This document shows, piece by piece, positions 35,856 to 44,328 of a stretch of DNA of 64,000 bases (position 1 is the stretch's first letter; every line of letters starts with the position of its first letter). The position numbers and the translations under genes are program-made. Source of the stretch: Prevotella melaninogenica (GTDB lineage Bacteria; Bacteroidota; Bacteroidia; Bacteroidales; Bacteroidaceae); contig NZ_CP054010.1 of assembly GCF_013267595.1 (NCBI RefSeq), positions 682,001-746,000 of the forward strand. Reading direction: 5' to 3'. Below the pieces are notes generated by a model. The model saw only the letters and a list, made by a program, of their open reading frames with translations, ran no database searches and was not told the DNA's origin.

Positions 35856-37205
35856 TTATGGTGCCAATAGATGCACATGCAAGGTTTTTTCCTTACCCGC
35901 TACAGACACCTCATTGACATAAACAAGCTTATACTTGATATCAAGGAAGTTGCCAGTTTTCTGCGCACTTATCACCTCGATACGTGGATCTAAGAGATAG
36001 ATATCCAAATATTTCGCTAAACCACTACCAGGAATCCATGCGACAAGGTTAGAATTTCCATTATCACCTTGCACCTCATTTGCATACAAGTCAATGTTTT
36101 CGCCATCACGCATTAATGACATCTGAACTTTCTTAAACCATACTCGTGGGTCAAATGACTTCACTGCTGCAGAATAGTCACCATCAGCCTTGCTTCTAAA
36201 ATACTTACCAAAGAACTTTCCAACGTCTGTACTGTTGGCGACAAGAAGTTCTTTATCAAGTGCAGAAAGTGGTTTAAAACCTGTAAGTTCCACATTGAAA
36301 TTAGCCAATTCTGTGTCGTGACCATCCTTAGCAACAAGTTGGATAGAGAGCGTGATAGCGTTTGTCCCATCATCTCGATGCTTACTCTTAAGATAAGGTA
36401 CGAACTTCTCACTATCAAATTTAAGCAAAGAGGTATGAAAAACATCTGCATGCTCGTACACACCACGCATATATAACTTGCTAACCTCCTCTGTATTTAC
36501 ACTGATTTGGTTGCGATAATACTCATTCTTATTTATCTCAACACCAACCAAACTATTCTTTCGACCCTTATAAGTAATCGTAAACGCTACCTGACCAGAC
36601 GTACTGCCACCAACGTAACGCACATCGCTAACCGTCGTATTTGCCCAATCAGCTGGCGTAAAGGTGTAATGCTTGCTGCCACCAACACTTGAAGAAGACA
36701 GATTAATAAACTTCTGTAAATACGCTGCAGTAAACTTCCTATTATCCTTAAGACGATAAAGTGTATCGAAATCGAAGTCTTTCAGATAGTTAACGTCCGT
36801 TTTCCATGCTGCAACAGCACGTGAAACCATCTCATAATCATTTGGTTTCTGTGCAAAACCAGCATATTCAACGTCCTTAGTAAAGGTTTTACCACTGCTA
36901 TTACCCATTACTCTCAACGTAAAAGTACCCTTCTCTTCATCGCTATTCAGTACATCTACAGCCGTAACATTCAACGCCTTACCATTGACAGTTTTATTTC
37001 CTAAACTTGCTTTTGCCGTTTCCAATGCTTGATAAACATTCTGTTGCTTATCAAGATTAAAAAACTTCACAATATCGTCATTCGTTACTTCTGCCGCATT
37101 TTGCTCAGTAGATGGGTTTGGCTGTATTGGATCCGACGAACTTCCGTCACCTCCACAAGCAGCACAGAGTAATACTATAGATACCGCAAGAATTATTTTT
37201 CTCAT
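35856..37205 (-). CDS. Lipoprotein of unknown function
   Basis: Start set at ATG 37205 (MRKIILAVSIVLLCAACGG), which gives a proper lipoprotein signal (LCAAC, Cys17). The ATG-less 15-residue extension to 37250 would spoil it. The mature 430-residue protein starts with a Ser/Asp/Pro-rich linker, then mixed alpha/beta sequence with two similar segments (VDVLNSDEEKGTFTLRV; VRYVGGSTSGQVAFTITYKG) reminiscent of a repeated beta domain. No family is recognised. Probably anchored in the outer membrane or on the surface. -7 box TATCTTTG at 37316-37323. Confidence 0.78.
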   Translation of the reverse strand: MRKIILAVSIVLLCAACGGDGSSSDPIQPNPSTEQNAAEVTNDDIVKFFNLDKQQNVYQALETAKASLGNKTVNGKALNVTAVDVLNSDEEKGTFTLRVMGNSSGKTFTKDVEYAGFAQKPNDYEMVSRAVAAWKTDVNYLKDFDFDTLYRLKDNRKFTAAYLQKFINLSSSSVGGSKHYTFTPADWANTTVSDVRYVGGSTSGQVAFTITYKGRKNSLVGVEINKNEYYRNQISVNTEEVSKLYMRGVYEHADVFHTSLLKFDSEKFVPYLKSKHRDDGTNAITLSIQLVAKDGHDTELANFNVELTGFKPLSALDKELLVANSTDVGKFFGKYFRSKADGDYSAAVKSFDPRVWFKKVQMSLMRDGENIDLYANEVQGDNGNSNLVAWIPGSGLAKYLDIYLLDPRIEVISAQKTGNFLDIKYKLVYVNEVSVAGKEKTLHVHLLAP

Positions 37206-37315
37206 TGTTTTATCCTGTTTTTTAATGATTATTGAACTTCTTATCCTCACTTCTTACCATTCTAACAAAGTGATGTAAAGCTATTGAATCCTTGCATCTC
37301 ACAATGATTCAAATG

Positions 37316-37323
37316 CAAAGATA
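37316..37323 (-). promoter_or_regulatory. -7 box TATCTTTG of the lipoprotein gene
   Basis: TAnnTTTG match 110 bp upstream of the ATG; no clear -33 box. Confidence 0.4.
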
Positions 37324-37522
37324 CTAAAAAAACTTGAAAAATCAGTATCGACATAAGACTTTATCATTAATCCATAGACACAACATCTCACACATCATGC
37401 CAATGAGAACACCATACGAATAATCAGAATTATAACACTCTGACAAGAACACCGTTCGAATAATTCTAAATGATAAATTCTGAATTAACATAGTTTTCTG
37501 CTCACATTTCAACATTTTTTTA

Positions 37523-37530
37523 TAATTTTG
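37523..37530 (+). promoter_or_regulatory. -7 box TAATTTTG of the zinc-ribbon gene at 37539
   Basis: The box ends 8 bp before the ATG, again implying a near-leaderless transcript. Confidence 0.4.
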
Positions 37531-37538
37531 CCACCATC

Positions 37539-38099
37539 ATGAGATATACTGTCAAATGCAATAACTGCGGTCGCGACTTTGTAGCTGAGACTGAGCAATA
37601 TGGGACAATGAAATATCGTTGCCCTTATTGTGGTAATGTGTTGAACTGTAGGTTTGATGCCCCTAAGTCTTTCCGCACACGTGCTCGTTCCGTTATTCCA
37701 TTGGCTGACGTCTCACCTATTGAGATAAAGAAAGCCAAGGATCTTCCTACAGTCTCAACCCATCTCGTTAGTTCGCCTTCAAAAGAGAAGCTTGCTGAGA
37801 TGAGAAGTAAGCTGATAGAGGCTTCTCAGCGTGCCCTTCACGTATCTAAGCAGGCCGGTGAGACCTTGAAGAATGCGACAGAAAGTACCAGTGAGTTTGT
37901 AAATAAATCGTCTTCATGGCTTCGTCGTTTTCAAGAGAAATACACAGATGGCGACCTTTGGATATTCTTTGGCTTCAGTTTTATCTTCCTCCTTTCGGTC
38001 TTTATAGGACTTTTCGTCTGTGCAGAGGCTGTGAAACTCTTATCAGAGGGACACTCATGGCTGTTTAAAAACTATATTGAAATAAGAAATTCTATCTAA
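37539..38099 (+). CDS. Zinc-ribbon protein with C-terminal membrane segment
   Basis: The 186-residue protein has one zinc ribbon (Cys7/10/28/31, CNNCG and CPYCG), a helical charged middle (about 75-130) and one membrane segment near the end (about 141-163, WIFFGFSFIFLLSVFIGLF). The ribbon is predicted to be cytoplasmic. No named family is recognised. It resembles the N-terminal design of the protein at 31330 but is not closely similar. Confidence 0.72.
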   Translation: MRYTVKCNNCGRDFVAETEQYGTMKYRCPYCGNVLNCRFDAPKSFRTRARSVIPLADVSPIEIKKAKDLPTVSTHLVSSPSKEKLAEMRSKLIEASQRALHVSKQAGETLKNATESTSEFVNKSSSWLRRFQEKYTDGDLWIFFGFSFIFLLSVFIGLFVCAEAVKLLSEGHSWLFKNYIEIRNSI

Positions 38100-38264
38100 C
38101 TTTTGCATTTCTTATACCCTCTTATCTTCTGTTTTTAAGTAACAGATGTTTAGAAATATCCTTACATTTCGAGAGCGCTTTTAGTCCTTATCTTAGCTAA
38201 AAAAGGGCTTAAAAGCAGACTGCTATAAGCAACAGATAATCAAATAGTTATAAAGTCGTATTCT

Positions 38265-38370
38265 AAAAGGTGCTTTCTAAGGGTTCAAAAGGGCGTTAGT
38301 TAGCGTCTTAAAGGGCATCTTTAGCAAGCCTAAAGGGCGTCTTTTCAAAGGCAATTAAGCATCTATTGAT
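38265..38370 (+). repeat. Dispersed 105-bp five-unit element, copy D
   Basis: Units AAAAGGTGCTTTCTAAGG, AAAAGGGCGTTAGTTAGCG, AAGGGCATCTTTAGCAAGCC, AAAGGGCGTCTTTTC and AATTAAGCATCTATTG. It follows the gene at 37539 in the same direction and ends in GACTTTTTTATTACAA, shared with copy E. Confidence 0.8.
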
Positions 38371-38621
38371 TTCTGCTTAGTGACTTTTTTATTACAACTA
38401 ATCAAATACTATCATTCTTTCCCTTGCTTTCTTGCCTACTTATCAATGTGTTGTTTCGCATTTGTTTTTGAAAGCAACCTACCCTTTCCGTACTGCTTTT
38501 TATATAAGGTAAACACCGCAAAACATGCACTATTATGTGTCCAAGATACAAGTTGGAAATAAAAACGCACGTAATATTATGTTAAAGAAGATAAAACATG
38601 CATGAATTAAAAAAAATACTA

Positions 38622-38629
38622 TAATTTTG
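38622..38629 (+). promoter_or_regulatory. -7 box TAATTTTG of the second susC
   Basis: TAnnTTTG match; leader of about 80 nt to the ATG at 38713. No good -33 box. There is no resemblance to the promoter module of the first susC. Confidence 0.5.
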
Positions 38630-38712
38630 CACACATCTAAGCTATCGACAACCTAAGTGTCATATCTAATGTCACAAGACCTAAACAAAATATAAATAAA
38701 AACCTTTTAAGC

Positions 38713-41700
38713 ATGAAAGCTATGAGAAAATCTAACCTTGGAAGGTCGCTGCTACTGGTAGTGCCCCTTGTGTGTTGTCCTTATACTGCACATAAGGCAT
38801 ACGCCACCCCGACAGTAACCATACAGGCACAAGCCTCTGTTATCAAAGGAAAAGTTATCGATTCACGTACAGGCGAACCGGTCATAAGTGCCAGTGTCAC
38901 CGTAAGTGGTACAAAGAAAATCGCTCTTACCAACATTGATGGTGAGTTCTCTATCGACGCAAAGGCTGGTGACGAGCTGGTGATTACGTCCTTAGGCTAT
39001 GAGAAAACGACGGTGCGAGCTGAAAACAACATGACCGTAAGCATGGTTTCTTCATCTACGATGCTTAGCGAAACAGTGGTTGTGGGCTATAGCACGCAGA
39101 AACGAAACAGTCTGACGGGTTCGTTGCAGAGTATTGATAGTAAAGAACTTACTAACATTACGACGGCTAATGTCACCAACATGTTGACGGGTAAGATACC
39201 TGGAATGAACGTTATGCCGGGTTCTGGTAAGCCAGGTTCGTTCGGTGCCATCATCGTTCGTGGTAAGTCTACTATCAACGGTAGTACTGCACCGCTGTGG
39301 GTTATTGATGGAGTAATCGTCGGTAAAGACCCAGGTGACATCAATCCTAACGACATCGAGACACTCACCGTACTCAAAGATGCAGCCTCAACAGCTATCT
39401 ATGGTTCACAGGGTGCCAATGGTGTCATCGTTGTTACAACTAAGGGGGCAAAGTCTGGTAAGACTTCTATTACCTTCTCTGCCAAGATGGGCATTTCAAC
39501 TCTGAACAATGGTAAAGTGAAGATGATGGATGGAGCCGAGCTATACGACTATTATAAGTCATTTACTAATGCTGCTGAGATTGCTTTCCCACGCTGGAAT
39601 GATAAGCTCCGTGATAGTAATTTCGACTGGTGGAAGTTGGCTACACACACTGGAAACGTTCAGAATTACGACCTTACTATTAACAGTGGTGGTGAGAAGT
39701 TGAGTGCTGTCTTCACAGGTGGTGTCTATAAAGAGGATGGTGCTGTGCGTGGATATGACTTCACTCGATACAACACGATGATGAAGCTGAACTTCAAACC
39801 TTATTCTTGGATTGCTATCCGTCCATCCTTTAATGGTAGCAAGGGAGTGATTGACGACCGTCAACGCTCTACCTATTCTATGTATTCTATGCTGCCATGG
39901 GATAGCCCTTACGATGAAACCGGCAAGATTGTTGGCAATAGATCATCATCATGGGTGAATAGCAACTCTACCAATTACCTTTACGAATTGCAGTATAATT
40001 GGAGCAAGTACGATTCTTATGCCTTTAATGGCAACTTCGACTTTGACATCTATCTCACTGATTGGCTGACGTTCTCTTCTGTGAATAGCTATCGTTGGAG
40101 TACCCACCTTGATAAGAGTTACGCTGATCCTCGTACATCAGGTGCAGAGGGTAAGGGTCGTGTGAGTGAAAGCACGAGTACGAACACACGTCGTTATACC
40201 AACCAGCTGCTGAAAGCAACACGTAGTTTCGGTGATTATCATGGCTTCTTAATGCTTGGTTATGAATTTAATGATGGTGAATATCGCTATCATAGTAGTG
40301 ACGGAACAGGCTTAGTTCCGGGCTTTGCTCAACTTGATATTACCTCAACTCCTGAGGCTGTGGGAGGTAATAAATACGAGTGGGCAGTGCAGTCTTTCTT
40401 CGCAAACCTCAATGCTGATTATGCTAATAAGTACTTGTTGCAACTCTCACTGAGAACCGATGGCGCAAGTAACTTTGGTTCTGATGCTGCATACGGAACC
40501 TTCTTCTCTGTCAGTGGTGGCTGGGTTGCTACGGCTGAGAAGTGGTTTAAGGTGCCTTGCATTGACTATTTGAAGGTGCGTGCATCGTTTGGTTCAGTAG
40601 GAAGTCGCCCTAACAGCCTCTATCCTCAATACGGACTTTACAGCTTACGTGCAAGCTATAACGAGGTTCCTGGTGCTGTAATCGCTCAGCTTGCCAATAA
40701 GAAACTGACTTGGGAGAAGAGCTATACCACTGGCGTAGGTATCGACTTGAATATGTTTAAACGTCTGCGTATGACCTTCGACTTCTATAGCAAGCGTACA
40801 AGCAACCTACTCTTTGCAGTGCCTATATCTGGTGTTATCGGTGTGACAAGCATCTGGCAGAACATTGGTGAGCTTACCAACACAGGTTTTGAGACTACTC
40901 TTTCGGCTGATATCATCAAGAGTAAGGACCTCACTTGGACAGTTGATGCCAACCTTTCTACCAACTCTAACAAGATTAAAAAGCTGTATAGCGGTAGAGA
41001 CCAGATTATCGAAGGTGATGGTATTGCTGGTTCAACCAACACGTTGTTACGTCCGGGTCTGAGCGCAGATACCTATTACTTGCGTGAATGGGCAGGTGTT
41101 GACCCAGAGAATGGTGCGCCACAATGGTACACAACGGATGCGAATGGCAATCGTGTAATTACCCACAACTATGCCAAGGCTGATCAAGTAGCCCTTGACA
41201 AGCGTGCCACTCCAAGTGTATTCGGTAGCTTCTCTACCACACTTACCTATAAGAACTTCGACTTCAACGCTGTCTTCGGCTACTCAATGGGGGCTTACAT
41301 CTATAACTACTCACGACAGGAGTATGACTCAGATGGTGCTTATACCGATCGTAACCAGTTCAGCTTGCAGAAAGGTTGGAAGAGATGGGCACAGAAGGGA
41401 GACGTTGCAACACACCCAGTTGCTGCCTATAACAACCCATCTAACTCTAACAAGGCGTCAACTCGCTACTTAGAGAGCTCTGACTTCTTGAAGCTTCGCT
41501 CAATAACTTTGGGTTACAACTTCAGTCTTAAGAGTGATATCGTGAAGGCATTGCGCGTTTATATCAGTGGTGAAAACCTCTTCTGCATCACCAATTACTC
41601 TGGTGTAGACCCAGAATTGCCTGCTGCTGATAGTGGTCGAAATGCTTCTGGCGAACGCTCAACAGCCCTTTCAATCTCAACAGGCGCTGGCGTTTATCCT

Positions 41701-41742
41701 TCTGTTCGTAAGTTTATGCTCGGCGTTAACGTCACATTCTAA
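38713..41742 (+). CDS. SusC/RagA-family TonB-linked outer membrane transporter
   Basis: The 1009-residue protein has a signal peptide, a regulatory-like domain (about 43-115, IKGKVIDSRTGEPVISAS), and a plug domain with a likely TonB-box region (ETVVVGYSTQKR), IIVRGKSTINGS, LWVIDGVIVG and AIYGSQGANGVIVVTTKGA. A beta-barrel follows, ending VRKFMLGVNVTF. It should import an oligosaccharide or peptide with the SusD protein encoded 16 bp downstream. No glycoside hydrolase lies in this operon, so the substrate is not indicated. Confidence 0.95.
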   Translation: MKAMRKSNLGRSLLLVVPLVCCPYTAHKAYATPTVTIQAQASVIKGKVIDSRTGEPVISASVTVSGTKKIALTNIDGEFSIDAKAGDELVITSLGYEKTTVRAENNMTVSMVSSSTMLSETVVVGYSTQKRNSLTGSLQSIDSKELTNITTANVTNMLTGKIPGMNVMPGSGKPGSFGAIIVRGKSTINGSTAPLWVIDGVIVGKDPGDINPNDIETLTVLKDAASTAIYGSQGANGVIVVTTKGAKSGKTSITFSAKMGISTLNNGKVKMMDGAELYDYYKSFTNAAEIAFPRWNDKLRDSNFDWWKLATHTGNVQNYDLTINSGGEKLSAVFTGGVYKEDGAVRGYDFTRYNTMMKLNFKPYSWIAIRPSFNGSKGVIDDRQRSTYSMYSMLPWDSPYDETGKIVGNRSSSWVNSNSTNYLYELQYNWSKYDSYAFNGNFDFDIYLTDWLTFSSVNSYRWSTHLDKSYADPRTSGAEGKGRVSESTSTNTRRYTNQLLKATRSFGDYHGFLMLGYEFNDGEYRYHSSDGTGLVPGFAQLDITSTPEAVGGNKYEWAVQSFFANLNADYANKYLLQLSLRTDGASNFGSDAAYGTFFSVSGGWVATAEKWFKVPCIDYLKVRASFGSVGSRPNSLYPQYGLYSLRASYNEVPGAVIAQLANKKLTWEKSYTTGVGIDLNMFKRLRMTFDFYSKRTSNLLFAVPISGVIGVTSIWQNIGELTNTGFETTLSADIIKSKDLTWTVDANLSTNSNKIKKLYSGRDQIIEGDGIAGSTNTLLRPGLSADTYYLREWAGVDPENGAPQWYTTDANGNRVITHNYAKADQVALDKRATPSVFGSFSTTLTYKNFDFNAVFGYSMGAYIYNYSRQEYDSDGAYTDRNQFSLQKGWKRWAQKGDVATHPVAAYNNPSNSNKASTRYLESSDFLKLRSITLGYNFSLKSDIVKALRVYISGENLFCITNYSGVDPELPAADSGRNASGERSTALSISTGAGVYPSVRKFMLGVNVTF

Positions 41743-41758
41743 ATAAAGAATCTGCCCT

Positions 41759-43513
41759 ATGAAAAAAATATATGTGCTGCTCTTAGCAGCTATTGCAATG
41801 GTATCGTGTAGCGTAGAGCGTCATCCTGAATACATGATGGATGATGATACCATGACTAAAAACATTGATGAGAGTTTTCCATCGCTACTGAATGGATGCT
41901 ATGGATTCCTAAAAACATGGTCGGACCCTATGTATCGCTGTGGCGAATACGCAGGAGATAACATCATGATTCGTGGTACGTCTACCGATGCTTTCTATGA
42001 GTTTATCTCTTATTCGCGCACTCCAAATAACTACCGATTGCAGAATTTCTGGGATTATAGCTATAAAGTGGTTGCGCAGGCATCTAATATCATCAAGGAT
42101 ATCCCTGAAGGTAAGAGTACGATTACCGATACACAGTTAGGAGAATGCTACTATCTACGTGGCATGATTTACTTCTATCTCTGTCGTGCATACGGTAGAC
42201 CATACGCGCAAAACCCTGATACAAACCTCGGTATGCCTATCGTTAACGGTACACCTGACGACCCTGTACACGCTATGTTGCCTAATCGTTCTACTGTGAA
42301 AGAGACCTACGAACAGGCAATTAAGGACTTGGAGAAGGCGGCTTCGCTGATGACAGAAGACCTGCACGGCGAAGAACGTTGTATCTTTGCTTCTAAAGAG
42401 GCTGCTTGGGCTATGTTGAGTAGAATCTATCTCTATATGAGTGGAACTTACGAAACGCCTAACACTGCCTATGCACAGAAGAGTGTTGAGTACGCAACAA
42501 AGGTAATCGACTCTGGTAAGTTTAGTCTGTTGAGCCGTAAGGACTATGGCGTTAGCAACACTCTTGAGCCAGAAAACAACCCTGAAAACATCTTCGTGGT
42601 GAAAAGAGTAGACTCTGAGTTCCCTGGTTGGGATTATTATTACACCATCGGCGGTATGTATTCAAATATCGGCGGTATGGGTTGGGGCGAAATGTATGCG
42701 TCTGGTAAATACCTTGATTTGCTGAACGAGACTGGACAGAACGACTGGTTTAATAAGAAGTACACTGATATTCGTGCGCAATTCATTGAGCCACAGTATG
42801 TAAAAGACAAGACAGACAAGTACGTTCCAGTCTTCCGCTTCATCAAGAATGTCTATGATGCAAGTGGCAATCAGGTGAATTTCAACTACGTACAGTTGCG
42901 TTATACTCGTCAGCCAGACAATAGTTTGACTTGCGATACCACTGGAACAGGACACACGACCCCACTTGTTCTCACCCCAATCGACCCTGCACAGCGTCTT
43001 TACTCGATTAATTATCAGGGACATACCTATCGTGGTGTGCTTGATTATCAGATGAAGCTCAACCGCGTTTATCCTATGTTCTATGTGGTGAAGTGCTCTC
43101 GTCAGGGTGGCAAGGAGAATCAGTTGTATTCGCCTATCATCTCTCGTCTTGACGAAATGTATCTCAATCGTGCTGAAGCAAATGTGAAATTGGGTAATAT
43201 CACTAATGCGATGGCTGACGTGAACACAATCCGTGAGCGTGCTATCGTGGGTGGAAGCTATACGAGTGCTCAGTTTACTGCTGCCACAGCAAAGACTTTG
43301 GTGGATAAAGAACGTCAGTTAGAGTTGGCATTTGAGGCAGAGCGCAGCTACGATGTGTTCCGCAATGGCGACACCCTCACTCGTCGTTTCCCTGGACCTC
43401 ATCAGCCAATGGTTGACATTCCAGCAACCGACTACCGTGTGATTTACTTCATTCCACAGTCGGCTATCAATGCTTATAAGGGCAATCTGGAACAAAATCC
43501 AAGTAGTAACTAA
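41759..43513 (+). CDS. SusD/RagB-family surface lipoprotein
   Basis: The 584-residue protein has a lipoprotein signal (LLLAAIAMVSCS, Cys17), helical TPR-like segments (YYLRGMIYFYLCRAYGR, EAAWAMLSRIYLYMSG) and the typical C-terminal SusD part (LDEMYLNRAEANVKLG, RERAIVGG, KERQLELAFEAERSYDVFR). It would bind the substrate on the cell surface and close the SusC barrel. Start is 16 bp after susC. Two terminator-like hairpins follow. Confidence 0.95.
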   Translation: MKKIYVLLLAAIAMVSCSVERHPEYMMDDDTMTKNIDESFPSLLNGCYGFLKTWSDPMYRCGEYAGDNIMIRGTSTDAFYEFISYSRTPNNYRLQNFWDYSYKVVAQASNIIKDIPEGKSTITDTQLGECYYLRGMIYFYLCRAYGRPYAQNPDTNLGMPIVNGTPDDPVHAMLPNRSTVKETYEQAIKDLEKAASLMTEDLHGEERCIFASKEAAWAMLSRIYLYMSGTYETPNTAYAQKSVEYATKVIDSGKFSLLSRKDYGVSNTLEPENNPENIFVVKRVDSEFPGWDYYYTIGGMYSNIGGMGWGEMYASGKYLDLLNETGQNDWFNKKYTDIRAQFIEPQYVKDKTDKYVPVFRFIKNVYDASGNQVNFNYVQLRYTRQPDNSLTCDTTGTGHTTPLVLTPIDPAQRLYSINYQGHTYRGVLDYQMKLNRVYPMFYVVKCSRQGGKENQLYSPIISRLDEMYLNRAEANVKLGNITNAMADVNTIRERAIVGGSYTSAQFTAATAKTLVDKERQLELAFEAERSYDVFRNGDTLTRRFPGPHQPMVDIPATDYRVIYFIPQSAINAYKGNLEQNPSSN

Positions 43514-43528
43514 CACACTTTAGAGAAT

Positions 43529-43597
43529 GACAACCGATGTGTAGCGTGCTGAAAAGAATCTTCTCAGCCCATACACATCCTGTTGTCCTCTCTTTTC
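43529..43597 (+). terminator. Terminator of the second susCD operon
   Basis: Long interrupted stem (GACAAC..GATGTGTA..GCTGA with TCAGC..CACATC..GTTGTC) followed by CTCTCTTTTC, 16 bp after the susD stop. Confidence 0.75.
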
Positions 43598-43666
43598 ATC
43601 AGCCTAATAATAGGGAGGGCTATATCGTTAGCCTTCAACAAAACTCTTGTAACGTTATTTTTAAAA

Positions 43667-43856
43667 CCCCAATCGGTTATTAGAGCCTAAACATATTTTA
43701 TTTTATTATCGAGTAGATTGTTTGGCTTTGGAACACAGGCGTAGCGGGCTACGTCAAGTTACAGAGACAAACAAGATGCCGATAAGAAAATGAAAGATGT
43801 TAGGAAACAATACCATAATATGATACAAACATATTGTGGTCTAATGATTGATTGGG
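43667..43856 (+). mobile_element. MITE-like element with ~18-bp inverted ends, copy 2
   Basis: CCCCAATCGGTTATTAGAGC at one end and TCTAATGATTGATTGGG at the other; whole length similar to the reverse complement of 4573-4765. Confidence 0.6.
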
Positions 43857-43860
43857 ATTT

Positions 43861-43895
43861 AAGGCTTAGTTAGCGCGCTAACTAAGCCTTTTTGA
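43861..43895 (+). terminator. Perfect palindrome with T run
   Basis: AAGGCTTAGTTAGCG and its complement form a 15-bp stem with no loop bases between GCGC, followed by TTTTT. It may be a second terminator, next to the MITE-like element. Confidence 0.65.
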
Positions 43896-44143
43896 TTATT
43901 CTTTTGGAGTTCTATTCTATACCTTCTTATCGGTTTATTAGTTGCTTTCAGGTACTACAAATGGTTACTACATGAATTCTATAGCTACAATAAACTTTAT
44001 TAATTCATATCCTATAAGAAACCCACAGCTCTGAATTTTATTTACATCCACCATTGATTTATTTACCAAAAACAGCCGAAAAAACACTTTCCTTACAGCC
44101 TTTGTAACTCATTCATTATAAAAGAGTTACAAAACTGCTTTTC

Positions 44144-44248
44144 AAAAGGTGCTTAATTGGACTTCAAAAGGGCATTAGTAAGGGTCTTAAAGAGCACCTT
44201 TTGCAAGCTAATTGGGCGTTAATTAGAAACTAAAAGAGCATCTGTTGA
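44144..44248 (+). repeat. Dispersed 105-bp five-unit element, copy E
   Basis: Units AAAAGGTGCTTAATTGG, AAAAGGGCATTAGTAAGG, AAGAGCACCTTTTGCAAGC, AATTGGGCGTTAATTAG and AAAAGAGCATCTGTTG. Conserved lead-in TTATAAAAGAGTTACAAAAC. It follows susD in the same direction. Confidence 0.82.
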
Positions 44249-44328
44249 ATTTTGGGCGCTGACTTTTTTATTACAAAAAGAAGATTCCCTTTGCTTTTCT
44301 TGTCTCTTTTTTCAGTTGCTCTCAATGC

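Larger units (their letters stand above)
37206..37538. other. Divergent intergenic region
   Basis: Besides the two -7 boxes, it holds an imperfect direct repeat GAACACCATACGAATAAT / GAACACCGTTCGAATAAT (near 37406 and 37447), which could be a regulator site for the divergent genes. Nothing else is evident. Confidence 0.4.
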
